10,595 nt of DNA from Suilimivivens sp964507235 (lineage in GTDB: Bacteria; Bacillota; Clostridia; Lachnospirales; Lachnospiraceae), in contig CAZDPE010000087.1 in NCBI GenBank assembly GCA_964507235.1, positions 1-10,595 on the forward strand. The letters run 5' to 3'. The position numbers and the translations under genes are program-made. Every line of letters starts with the position of its first letter. Position 1 is the first letter of the stretch. The notes beneath the pieces are model-generated. The model was not told where the DNA came from. It searched no databases and saw nothing but the letters and a program-made list of their open reading frames with translations. Below, piece after piece: positions 1 through 7,052 of the stretch.

Positions 1-536
1 GTCTGATAACGGTTCTTATCCTGAAGCTTATGGGTAATGTAAGGAGGAAGAGGCATTTCTCCCAGCTTATCCAGCACTTCTTCAAAAATACCTTCATATT
101 CAAACCGAATCAGACGGTTTCCTTCCTCTACGATATCCGTCACTTCCGCTTTCAGAAGTCCGCCGCCAAAGGAAATTCTGGTGCCCGGCTTTGCTTTCCT
201 GCCGGGCTTTACCAGCGTTTCCCAAATGTTTCCCTCTTTCCTTTTAAGGAGAAGCACTTCAATCGACGCCCCTCCGGAAGCGCCTCCTGCACATCCGGCG
301 TTTTCCTTCACGCCCATAAGCCTTGCCGGAAGCACCTTTGTATTATTTAGTACAAGGCAATCCCCTTCATGGAGATAATCTATAATATTCCGAAAAACCT
401 CATGCTTGATTTCTCCTGTACTTTTATCCACCATCAGAAGCCTTGAGGCAGAACGATCCTCCAAAGGGTCCTGGGCAATCAGCTCCGGCGGCAGATCAAA
501 GTAAAAATCAGAGGTCTTCATTTCCGATCCTGTCAT
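1..536 (-). CDS. queA: S-adenosylmethionine:tRNA ribosyltransferase-isomerase QueA (N-terminal part, runs off the left edge)
   Basis: QueA transfers the ribosyl part of S-adenosylmethionine to preQ1 already placed in tRNA, giving epoxyqueuosine at the wobble position of GUN anticodons; it acts in the cytoplasm. About 178 N-terminal residues are visible, roughly half of a typical protein. Family signatures are SDFYFDLPPELIAQDPLEDR near the start, DCLVLNNTKVLPARLMG, and FEYEGIFEEVLDKLGEMPLPPYI close to the edge. The chosen ATG overlaps the aminopeptidase stop codon (TAATG) and has AAAGGAG about ten bases upstream. An in-frame ATG at 521, with AGGA six bases upstream, would give the MKTSDFYFDLP start common in the family and is a real alternative. 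The one-base overlap implies co-transcription and translational coupling. A Gly/Ala/Ser-rich stretch (CAGGASGGAS) around residues 82-91 looks like a lineage-specific loop. Identification is firm; only the start is open. Confidence 0.95.
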   Translation of the reverse strand, partial: MTGSEMKTSDFYFDLPPELIAQDPLEDRSASRLLMVDKSTGEIKHEVFRNIIDYLHEGDCLVLNNTKVLPARLMGVKENAGCAGGASGGASIEVLLLKRKEGNIWETLVKPGRKAKPGTRISFGGGLLKAEVTDIVEEGNRLIRFEYEGIFEEVLDKLGEMPLPPYITHKLQDKNRYQ

Positions 537-1966
537 TACAATTCTGCTCCTTTTAGGAAAGCTGCATACCCTCTCTTGGTTTCATAAACATCAGCCTTGC
601 TTGTAGCCTCCCAGGGCGCATGCATATTGAGAACCGCCACGCCGCTGTCAATTACATTCATACCATATAACGCCAGAATATAAGCAATGGTTCCGCCTCC
701 GCCAAGATCTACTCTTCCAAGCTCAGCTGTCTGGAAATTCACCTTCTCCTTATCAAAAATATCTCTCAGATGAGCGAGATATTCCGCATTGGCATCATTG
801 GAACCGGATTTTCCTCTTGAACCGGTAAATTTATTAAACACCATGCCGCCGCCCAGATAAGCCACATTTTTCTTGTCAAAGCTTGCTGCAAAGGAAGGGT
901 CAAACGCACTGCTGACATCGGAAGACAGCATACAGGAATTGGTAAGGCATCTTCTGAGTGACAGTTCACTGTACTGTCCGAGAAGATTCATCACCTCTGC
1001 AACTGTATTTTCAAAGAACCTTGACTGCATGCCGGTAGCTCCCACGCTTCCGATTTCTTCTTTATCTACTAAAAGGCAGCAGGCCGTACGCTTTACTTCC
1101 TCCACTTCAAGCATTGCCTTTAATGAGGAAAAAGCGCATACCCTGTCATCCTGCCCGTATGCTAAAATCATGCTTCTGTCAAATCCCGCTTCCCTGGCCT
1201 TTCCTGCAGGCACAATTTCCAGTTCTGCAGAAATAAAGTCTTCTTCTTCAATCTCATAGTTTTCTTTTAAAATAGCAAGAATTCCCTTCTTTACAGCTTC
1301 CTTGGCCTGACCTTTCTCTTCTTTATCCTTTTTCTCATCTTTATCCTTTTTCTCAATAAGGAAAGGCTTATTTCCGATTATTAAATCAAGGGCTTCCCCC
1401 TCAATTACCTTGGAGGCTTTCTTTTCAAGCTGCTCCTGGGCAAGATGAATCAGAAGATCCGAAATAAAGAATACCGGATCATCTTCATTTTCACCTATGG
1501 CAAGTTCTACGGTTGTTCCGTCCTTCTTTACAATAACACCATGAAGTGCAAGAGGGATGGTTACCCACTGATATTTTTTTACGCCGCCGTAATAATGGGT
1601 ATCAAGATATGCAAATCCTCCCTCTTCATAAAGAGGATTCTGCTTCACATCAAGCCTCGGGGAATCAATATGGGCGCCTAAAATATTCATCCCCTCTTCC
1701 ATAGGCTTTTCGCCGATTCTGAACATGGCAATTGCCTTGTTCATGCATACGGCATATACTTTATCGCCTTTTTTTAATTTTCCCTTTTCCTTAATAATTT
1801 CCTGCAGTTCTTTATAGCCTTCTTTTTCTATGGTATTGACAATGGTATCCACACATTCTCTTTCCGTTTTTCCCATGTCAAGAAACTGCATATATTCTCC
1901 GGCAAATTCATCCACTTCCTTCAGCTGTTTATGACTGTAGGTTTCCCATGTGTTTTTCTTTTCCAT
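536..1966 (-). CDS. apeA: M18-family zinc aminopeptidase (type 1, ApeA-like)
   Basis: This is a cytoplasmic metallo-aminopeptidase of peptidase family M18, which removes N-terminal residues from peptides; substrate preference cannot be read here. The 476-residue length fits M18 type-1 enzymes. Likely dinuclear-zinc residues are all present by family comparison: H99 in GAHIDSP, the bridging Asp in GQDDR (273-274), the Glu pair in DKEEIG (303-304), D350 in SSD and H449 in NMHAPWE. I start at MEKKNTWETY because AAGGAAAGGA lies about ten bases upstream and this matches family N-termini; the longer open frame upstream would overlap the end of pheT. The gap to pheT is 19 bases and the stop overlaps the queA ATG, so it belongs to the pheST operon. 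A Lys/Glu/Asp-rich stretch at residues 205-227 is low complexity and probably a surface loop. The gene symbol follows the database name for clostridial M18 type-1 enzymes and is less certain than the family. Confidence 0.92.
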   Translation of the reverse strand: MEKKNTWETYSHKQLKEVDEFAGEYMQFLDMGKTERECVDTIVNTIEKEGYKELQEIIKEKGKLKKGDKVYAVCMNKAIAMFRIGEKPMEEGMNILGAHIDSPRLDVKQNPLYEEGGFAYLDTHYYGGVKKYQWVTIPLALHGVIVKKDGTTVELAIGENEDDPVFFISDLLIHLAQEQLEKKASKVIEGEALDLIIGNKPFLIEKKDKDEKKDKEEKGQAKEAVKKGILAILKENYEIEEEDFISAELEIVPAGKAREAGFDRSMILAYGQDDRVCAFSSLKAMLEVEEVKRTACCLLVDKEEIGSVGATGMQSRFFENTVAEVMNLLGQYSELSLRRCLTNSCMLSSDVSSAFDPSFAASFDKKNVAYLGGGMVFNKFTGSRGKSGSNDANAEYLAHLRDIFDKEKVNFQTAELGRVDLGGGGTIAYILALYGMNVIDSGVAVLNMHAPWEATSKADVYETKRGYAAFLKGAEL

Positions 1967-1985
1967 ATTATTGTCATTCCTTTCC

Positions 1986-4406
1986 TTAACTTCTAAGTTC
2001 AATGCCAAGACCCTCAAGGCCGTTCAATATCTTCTTCATAGCTGCTGATATATCCCCTTCTTCCAGGGTTCTGTCCTTTGCACGAAAGGTAATGGAATAG
2101 GCTACGGACTTAAAGCCCTCCTTAATCTGTTCGCCTTCATAGATATCAAACAGCTGGCAGCTTTCCAGAATCCTGCCGCCTCTTTGCTCAATCACAGCTT
2201 CAATCTGACCCGCAAGAACTTCCTTCGGCACCACCATACTGATATCTCTTGATACGGCAGGATACTTGGCAACGCCCTCATATTTTCTGTCAAAAGTAGC
2301 TCTTTCCACAATATAAGGCATATCCAGCACTGCAATATAAGCTCTTGCACCGATATCATAATTATCGCATACAGTAGGGTGAACCTCTCCAAGATAACCT
2401 ACTGTAACGCCATCATATTCAATATCCGCCTGCCTTCCGGGATGAAGGAAAGGCTTACCTGCCCTGGGATTGTAAACGGTTTTCTTTTTCAGTCCGACAG
2501 ACTCAAAGAATTCTTCCACAACACCTTTCATGGTATAAAAATCGCCTTCCCCGTACATGCCTAAAGTAAACTGCATTCTTTCATCGGGCAGCTCTGTCAG
2601 AGGAAACTGATAAGGCAGATAAATATTGCCGAGTTCATATAATCTTACATCTTTATTTCTTCTGTTATAGTTGGTTGATAAAGATGTCAGCATTCCGTTT
2701 AAGGATATGGTTCTCATAATAGAGAAATCTTCTCCCAGCGGATTGGCAATCACTACTGTATTTCTAAGCGGTGAATCCTCCGGAATCAGCAGCTTGTCAA
2801 ATACCCTGGGACTTTCAAAGGAATAGGTCATTCCCTGTGAGAATCCGCAGTATTCCGCGATATCTCTTGCTTTCTGCTCAATACGAAGCTTAAAGGAAAG
2901 CTTTCCTGCAGTTGCAGCCCCTGTAGGCAAGGTGGTGGGAATCTTGTCATACCCAAAGAATCTTGCCACTTCTTCCGCAATATCGGCACAGCACAGAAGA
3001 TCCTGTCTGTAAGTAGGCGCAATCAGTTCATTTGTACTTTCATCATATCTGATTTCCAGCATCTTAAAAATGTCCATCATATCTTCTACAGAAACATCGG
3101 TTCCCAAAAGGTCATTGATTCTTTCCGGCTCAAACTTAATTCTTGCCTCATCCTTCATGGGCTGGCATACATCTACCATGCCGCTGACTACGTCACCGCA
3201 GCCAAGTTCGGAAATCAACTGGCAGGCGCGGTTAATGGCGGCTTCCGCATTATGGGGATCAAGTCCCTTTTCAAATTTACCGGAGGCATCCGTGCGCAGT
3301 CCCAGCCTTTTAGCAGATTTACGGATATTAGCCCCGTTGAAGGCAGCCGCTTCAAAAAGCACCGTCTTTACCTCATCGGTAATCTTACTGTTTTCTCCGC
3401 CCATAATTCCGGCAATGCCGATTTCTTTTTCAGCATCACAAATCATAAGAATATCCTTATCCAGCTTCCTTATCTGCTCATCCAGCGTCTGGAATTCATC
3501 ACCGTCAGCTGCCCGCCGAACAATAATTTTATGTCCTGCAATGGTGTCTAAATCAAAGGCATGCATGGGCTGGCCGTATTCTTCCATAACGTAGTTTGTA
3601 ATGTCTACCAGATTGTTAATGGGACGAATGCCGCTTGCGCGCAGTCTTGCCTGCATCCATTCCGGTGAAGGCGCAATTTTAATGTTGGTGCATACCCTCG
3701 CACAGTATCTGCTGCATAAATCAGGGTCTTTTACTTCAACGGAAATATAATCATTTACATTTTCACTGTTCTCCTTTACTTCCACTACAGGAGGGACAAA
3801 GGGCTTCCTGAAAGTAGCTGCAGCTTCCCTGGCAATGCCGAGTACGCTGTAGCAGTCCACTCTGTTAGACGTAATTTCATACTCAAAAACAGTATCCCTC
3901 ATTCCCAGGGCTTCCACAGCATCCGCACCCACCTGTGCGTCCTCCGGGAAAATATAAATGCCGTATTCCGGAGCTTCCGGATACATATTTCTGTCGGAAC
4001 CAAGCTCTTCAATGGAACACATCATACCATTTGACGGAATTCCGCGCAGCTTTCCTGCTTTAATCTTAATGCCCTCTTCCGGCATCGGCCCTCCGTCATG
4101 GCCGCCTGCTACCTTTCCGCCGTCAAGAACAACAGGCACCTTATCTCCTTCTTTTACGTTGGGAGCTCCGGTAACAATCTGAATTATTTCACTTCCGATA
4201 TTTACCTGACAGACAATCAGCTTATCCGCATCCGGATGCTTCTCAATTTTTTCAATCTGTCCTATCACTATCTTTTCCAGATTTTTATCAAGTCTTTCAT
4301 AATTTTCAACTTTTGTGCCTGTAAGAGTCATTGCATCGCAATATTCCTGATCAGCACAATCAAGTTCGGGTACATATGCTTTTATCCACGATAACGCTGT
4401 ATTCAT
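1986..4406 (-). CDS. pheT: Phenylalanyl-tRNA synthetase beta subunit
   Basis: PheT pairs with PheS as an (alpha-beta)2 tetramer that charges tRNA-Phe with phenylalanine; the beta subunit provides tRNA binding and editing. The 806-residue length is normal. Domains in order: N-terminal helical part and EMAP-type OB fold (about 40-150, with IEKIEKHPDADKLIVCQVNI), B3/B4 editing region (about 210-380, with RPINNLVDITNYVMEEYGQP and MHAFD), B5 (about 410-480), catalytic-like module (about 480-695, with NPLGEDFSIMRTISLNGML), and a C-terminal ferredoxin-like anticodon-binding domain (about 713-805, with YPAVSRDISMVVP). The start MNTALSWIKAYVPE matches the family and has AGGAAGG about seven bases upstream. 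The open frame extends 33 codons further, but that part is read through an intergenic repeat and is not believed to be coding. It lies 217 bases after pheS, an unusually wide gap for this pair. Confidence 0.98.
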   Translation of the reverse strand: MNTALSWIKAYVPELDCADQEYCDAMTLTGTKVENYERLDKNLEKIVIGQIEKIEKHPDADKLIVCQVNIGSEIIQIVTGAPNVKEGDKVPVVLDGGKVAGGHDGGPMPEEGIKIKAGKLRGIPSNGMMCSIEELGSDRNMYPEAPEYGIYIFPEDAQVGADAVEALGMRDTVFEYEITSNRVDCYSVLGIAREAAATFRKPFVPPVVEVKENSENVNDYISVEVKDPDLCSRYCARVCTNIKIAPSPEWMQARLRASGIRPINNLVDITNYVMEEYGQPMHAFDLDTIAGHKIIVRRAADGDEFQTLDEQIRKLDKDILMICDAEKEIGIAGIMGGENSKITDEVKTVLFEAAAFNGANIRKSAKRLGLRTDASGKFEKGLDPHNAEAAINRACQLISELGCGDVVSGMVDVCQPMKDEARIKFEPERINDLLGTDVSVEDMMDIFKMLEIRYDESTNELIAPTYRQDLLCCADIAEEVARFFGYDKIPTTLPTGAATAGKLSFKLRIEQKARDIAEYCGFSQGMTYSFESPRVFDKLLIPEDSPLRNTVVIANPLGEDFSIMRTISLNGMLTSLSTNYNRRNKDVRLYELGNIYLPYQFPLTELPDERMQFTLGMYGEGDFYTMKGVVEEFFESVGLKKKTVYNPRAGKPFLHPGRQADIEYDGVTVGYLGEVHPTVCDNYDIGARAYIAVLDMPYIVERATFDRKYEGVAKYPAVSRDISMVVPKEVLAGQIEAVIEQRGGRILESCQLFDIYEGEQIKEGFKSVAYSITFRAKDRTLEEGDISAAMKKILNGLEGLGIELRS

Positions 4407-4437
4407 TTCTTTTCCTTCCTTTCTGTTTTCCTTAGAT

Positions 4438-4485
4438 CCGGTAAACCTGCCTGCTTGCAGGCATTTTCCCGTTCTTGCTTCTGGC
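4438..4485 (-). repeat. 48-bp direct repeat, copy 1 (pheT-proximal)
   Basis: This is identical over 48 bases to 4560-4607. It contains the perfect 16-base palindrome tgcctgcttgcaggca, which can form a 7-bp stem with a two-base loop. It ends about 30 bases upstream of the pheT start codon, leaving the pheT ribosome binding site outside the repeat. Confidence 0.9.
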
Positions 4486-4559
4486 TTTTTTCCTTCGCAG
4501 TGCAATTCGGAAAACCATGGTTTTCCTCATTTCCGGGCTTCGCCCTATCATAAGCAATC

Positions 4560-4607
4560 CCGGTAAACCTGCCTGCTTGCAGGCATTTTCCCGTTCTTGC
4601 TTCTGGC
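4560..4607 (-). repeat. 48-bp direct repeat, copy 2 (pheS-proximal)
   Basis: This is identical to 4438-4485 with a copy offset of 122 bases. It starts 17 bases after the pheS stop codon in the direction of transcription. Its ATGCCTGC (minus strand) can pair with the downstream GCAGGCA inside the repeat or with the upstream GCAGGCAT at 4615-4622 next to the pheS stop, so two exclusive hairpins are possible. Confidence 0.9.
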
Positions 4608-4623
4608 ACTGCTCATGCCTGCG

Positions 4624-5658
4624 CTAAAACTGTCTTAAAAATCTTATATCATTTTCATAGAGCAATCTCATATCATCAATTTCATATTTAAGGAGTGCAA
4701 TTCTCTCAAGTCCTACGCCGAATGCGAATCCTGAATATTCCTCCGGATTAATGCCGCTCATGGTAAGCACATTGGGATGCACCATTCCGCAGCCTAAAAT
4801 TTCAATCCATCCAGAGCCTTTACAGAAACGGCAGCCTTTTCCGCCGCATTTAAAGCAGGAAACATCCATTTCCGCACTGGGCTCTGTGAAATTGAAATGA
4901 TGAGGACGGAATTTAACCTTTGTTTCCTCCCCGAACATTTCCCTTGCAAATTCTGCCAGAGTTCCCTTTAAGTCTGCAAAGGTAATGTGCTTATCTATAA
5001 CAAGACCTTCTACCTGATGGAAGGAAGGCGAATGTGTGGCATCCACTTCATCGGAGCGGAATACCCTTCCCGGCGCTATCATACGGATAGGAAGCTTTCC
5101 CTTCTCCATTTCATGGACCTGGGTTCCTGAAGTCTGTGTTCTTAAAAGGAAATCCCCATTGATATAAAAGGTATCCTGCTCATCCTTGGCAGGATGGTCT
5201 GCAGGAATATTTAATGCTTCAAAATTATAATAATCAGTTTCAATTTCAGGTCCTTCCACCACTTCATAACCCATACCTACGAAAATTCTTTCCACTTCTT
5301 CAAGAGCTATGGTATTAGGATGGCGGTGGCCTACATTGTTCTTCCTGGCAGGAAGGGTAACATCAATCGTTTCTCCCTTCAGTCTGCCCTCTAAGGCCAT
5401 TGCCTTCATCTTATCCGTTGCCTTTTCCAATACCTCTTCGATTTCAGTTCGGACATCATTTACCATCTGTCCTACTTTGGGTCTTTCTTCAGGGGCTACA
5501 TCCTTCATTCCTTTCAAAAGAGCCGTAAGCTCGCCCTTTTTTCCAAGATAATTGACACGGATTTCATTTAACTTATCCAATGCCTGGCTGCTCTGTGCGC
5601 TTGCAGCTTCAATTTGTTTTAAAGCTTCCGCTTTAATCTGCTCCAATTTTTCTTTCAT
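4624..5658 (-). CDS. pheS: Phenylalanyl-tRNA synthetase alpha subunit
   Basis: PheS is the catalytic subunit of phenylalanyl-tRNA synthetase, a class II enzyme that activates phenylalanine with ATP and transfers it to tRNA-Phe. The 344-residue length is standard. An N-terminal coiled-coil arm (about 1-85) for tRNA contact is followed by the class II core: motif 1 region HRHPNTIALEEVERIFVGMG (111-130), the LLRTQTSGTQVH segment (171-182), motif 2 FRSDEVDATHSPSFHQ (200-215) and motif 3 with GVGLERIALL (314-323). A four-cysteine knuckle, CFKCGGKGCRFC (C268, C271, C276, C279), sits before the GCGMVHPNVL loop; such cysteines occur in many bacterial PheS proteins and probably bind zinc. The start has AAAGGAAAG upstream and matches the family N-terminus. 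Expression should be set by the T-box leader at 5836-6141. Confidence 0.98.
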   Translation of the reverse strand: MKEKLEQIKAEALKQIEAASAQSSQALDKLNEIRVNYLGKKGELTALLKGMKDVAPEERPKVGQMVNDVRTEIEEVLEKATDKMKAMALEGRLKGETIDVTLPARKNNVGHRHPNTIALEEVERIFVGMGYEVVEGPEIETDYYNFEALNIPADHPAKDEQDTFYINGDFLLRTQTSGTQVHEMEKGKLPIRMIAPGRVFRSDEVDATHSPSFHQVEGLVIDKHITFADLKGTLAEFAREMFGEETKVKFRPHHFNFTEPSAEMDVSCFKCGGKGCRFCKGSGWIEILGCGMVHPNVLTMSGINPEEYSGFAFGVGLERIALLKYEIDDMRLLYENDIRFLRQF

Positions 5659-5708
5659 GGTTTTCTTTCCTTTCTTTTTACATTTCTCCCTGCAGACTTT
5701 CTGCTGCA

Positions 5709-5791
5709 GTCAGCACTCCTCTGCAGACAGTGGGGCTGACCCTCGCGGCATTCGTCAAGATCATGCAAGCATGACTTTGACTCATTGCACG
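5709..5791 (-). repeat. Structured repeat, copy A (pheS leader): conserved 55-bp core plus second hairpin
   Basis: Bases 5737-5791 (read on the minus strand) match 9808-9862 (plus strand) at 53 of 55 positions. The core contains a hairpin: GTCAAAGTCATGC pairs across a two-base TT loop with GCATGATCTTGAC, with one G-U pair and one A-C mismatch. The core ends in GTCA, which in this copy begins a second hairpin, GTCAGC (minus strand) pairing with GCTGAC at 5709-5714, with an inner ACT/AGT pair. The element lies in the untranslated leader of pheS, directly after the T tract of the hairpin at 5793-5830. It is not part of the T-box and I recognise no named RNA family in it. Confidence 0.8.
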
Positions 5792-5792
5792 C

Positions 5793-5830
5793 AAAAACAA
5801 TAGAAAGCACGCTTTGCGAACTTTCTATTG
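5793..5830 (-). terminator. Second terminator-like hairpin in the pheS leader
   Basis: On the minus strand CAATAGAAAG (5830-5821) pairs perfectly with CTTTCTATTG (5807-5798). The 13-base loop can itself form CGC-AAA-GCG, and five T residues follow (5797-5793). It begins five bases after the T tract of the T-box terminator, so the two lie in tandem upstream of pheS. The stem is A/T-rich, so its strength as a terminator is uncertain. Confidence 0.6.
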
Positions 5831-5835
5831 TCATG

Positions 5836-5867
5836 AAAAAAATCCCATGCACTGTATATGCATGGGA
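5836..5867 (-). terminator. T-box intrinsic terminator
   Basis: TCCCATGCA (5867-5859) pairs with TGCATGGGA (5851-5843) around a seven-base loop, followed by seven T residues (5842-5836), all read on the minus strand. It follows the T-box sequence by about 20 bases, as expected for the OFF state of the riboswitch. Confidence 0.93.
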
Positions 5868-6141
5868 CGAATTTGATTTTCCTAATCCGCGGTACCACCC
5901 AAGTTTCCGCCATAAGGCAGACACTTCATTCACGTAACGTGTGCCAACGTCCGGATTTACTTGCTCCATCCTGAAAAGTCTGCTCTCTGCATTCAGGATA
6001 TCCGTTCTATCCGGAAGCTCCGGTGGGAAATTCGCTTAGGTTATCTGAACTCAAGGAAGCTTTCAGCCGGTGACTTCCTCTCTCTGATAGAAAATAACTT
6101 GCTACTGACACCTTCATAGCTTTTCTCATTTTTAAATGACT
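5836..6141 (-). promoter_or_regulatory. Phe-specific T-box riboswitch leader of pheST
   Basis: The leader RNA senses uncharged tRNA-Phe and switches between a terminator and an antiterminator. The T-box sequence GGGTGGTACCGCGG is at 5900-5887 on the minus strand. Its UGGU can pair with the ACCA end of tRNA-Phe, and GCGG just upstream can pair with CCGC to form the antiterminator. Stem I has an AGTA S-turn sequence, a distal hairpin closed by GGAAG/CTTCC (6078-6074 with 6059-6055) and a GCTGAAAG loop. The likely specifier codon is TTC (Phe) at 6049-6047, within GAGTTCAGA and followed by the usual purine. Further stems are CCGGA-GCT-TCCGG (6023-6011) and an 8-bp stem ATCCTGAA/TTCAGGAT (5999-5992 with 5975-5968). 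The specifier agrees with the downstream pheS gene. The 5' end is estimated from the promoter. Confidence 0.95.
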
Positions 6142-6147
6142 GTACTT

Positions 6148-6176
6148 ATTTTAGATTAGGTTAACTTTCTTGTCAA
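6148..6176 (-). promoter_or_regulatory. Sigma-A type promoter of the pheST operon
   Basis: A perfect TTGACA -35 box (6176-6171) is separated by 17 bases from TAAAAT (6153-6148), one mismatch from TATAAT. Transcription should start near 6141, just ahead of Stem I of the T-box. The -35 box begins four bases after the stop codon of the upstream yihY-family gene. Confidence 0.9.
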
Positions 6177-6180
6177 GTAT

Positions 6181-7020
6181 TTACCTGGTTTTTCTTTTCC
6201 CGACAAAAAACTGAAACGCAGGTTTAAAATATCTGTTCAAAAATGCACCCACCAGTACAATATACATACAGGCATAAAGCCAGAGCATCAAAATAATAAT
6301 GGTAGTCAGACTGCCGTAAATACTAAAGCCATTGAACTTATCAACATAAATGGAAAAAAACCAGGAAATAATACTCCATCCCACTGCCGCCATTACCGCT
6401 CCCGGCAGCTGCATCTTAAATCCCATTTTCCCGCCGGGCACATATGTATACATCAGCGCAATCACTATAGTAATAATAAACCATACAAAGAAAATTCTGA
6501 AATGGGACAGCAGACCAAATAAATAAGATACCTGGGGAATAATTCCTACCACTATATCAATTAATGTATTGCCGAACACGGTCACAAACAGGGAAAGAAC
6601 TGTAAGCACCAATATTAAAAACGTATAAAGGCTTGCCACAATCCGAAGAACCACGTAATTCCTGTTTTCCTCCACATCATTAATGGCATTCAGACCACGC
6701 ATTAAAGCCAGCATACCTTTTCCGGCGGACCATAAAGTCACCACTGCGGTAATGGAAATCACTCCGATTGATTTATCATAGACCTCACTGATAATATTCG
6801 TCAGCAGAGATTTCATAGTATCCGGGGCAATTTCATTGACTGCATTCATTAAATTGGCTTCTGTCAGCGGCGTATAGGGAATTACCGCGCATAAAAGCAT
6901 CAGCATGGGAATTAAAGACAAAAACAGGAAAAATGCCGTGCTCGCCGCAAATGCGCTGATATTTTTTCTATTCATATGTTTACTGAAATCATAGCTGATG
7001 AAAATAAGCCTTCTAAGCAT
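6181..7020 (-). CDS. YihY/BrkB-family integral membrane protein
   Basis: This 279-residue protein has about six hydrophobic segments (roughly 22-48, 84-108, 124-160, 168-196, 204-226 and 236-264) and a basic C-terminal tail (FVGKRKTR). Family marks are the N-terminal SAFAASTAFFLFLSLIPMLM, the LWSAGKGMLALMRGLNAIND segment, YTYVPGGKMGFKMQLPGAV, and FSIYGSLTTIIILMLWLYA near the end. The family was once called ribonuclease BN; that activity belongs to another protein, and the molecular function of YihY/BrkB proteins is not settled, so I assign none. The start has GGAG about eight bases upstream. It lies 32 bases after the SpoIID-domain gene and is likely co-transcribed with it. I see no terminator between its stop codon and the pheST promoter, so some readthrough into the T-box leader is likely. 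Confidence 0.93.
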   Translation of the reverse strand: MLRRLIFISYDFSKHMNRKNISAFAASTAFFLFLSLIPMLMLLCAVIPYTPLTEANLMNAVNEIAPDTMKSLLTNIISEVYDKSIGVISITAVVTLWSAGKGMLALMRGLNAINDVEENRNYVVLRIVASLYTFLILVLTVLSLFVTVFGNTLIDIVVGIIPQVSYLFGLLSHFRIFFVWFIITIVIALMYTYVPGGKMGFKMQLPGAVMAAVGWSIISWFFSIYVDKFNGFSIYGSLTTIIILMLWLYACMYIVLVGAFLNRYFKPAFQFFVGKRKTR

Positions 7021-7052
7021 CTATTCACTCCATCCTGTAATTTGTATCCTAT

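Larger units (their letters stand above)
4407..4623. repeat. Palindrome-rich repeat region between pheS and pheT
   Basis: This 217-base spacer holds two perfect 48-bp direct repeats (listed separately), an 18-base perfect palindrome at 4509-4526 (ggaaaaccatggttttcc) and a short hairpin gggc-ttc-gccc at 4535-4545. A pair of inverted heptamers, gcagtgc (4497-4503) and gcactgc (4606-4612), encloses one repeat copy and both smaller hairpins. On the transcribed minus strand it would form a series of stem-loops between the two cistrons. No hairpin has a good run of U after it, so I do not call a terminator. Short open frames through it are in different frames in the two repeat copies (copy spacing 122 is not a multiple of three) and match nothing I recognise. 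It is probably an inserted or duplicated intergenic repeat family; origin and function are unknown to me. Confidence 0.8.

Noticed and set aside
3070..3594. Long plus-strand open frame (174 codons) inside pheT
   Set aside because: It is a shadow of the strongly supported pheT frame on the other strand, with no recognisable motif. The same applies to plus-strand frames at 873-1259, 3252-3551 and 4098-4394.
4438..4607. Possible CRISPR array from two direct repeats
   Set aside because: There are only two copies, with a 74-base spacer that is itself palindromic and no cas genes nearby; the repeat length and context do not fit.
4403..4609. A 68-codon open frame (minus strand) and a 33-codon extension of pheT through the pheS-pheT spacer
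   Set aside because: Both are read through the 48-bp repeat, which falls in different frames in its two copies. Neither resembles a known protein, and pheT has a good internal start with its own ribosome binding site.
5655..5969. A 104-codon minus-strand open frame upstream of pheS
   Set aside because: It is a translation of the T-box leader, its terminator and repeat copy A, all of which explain the sequence as RNA structure.
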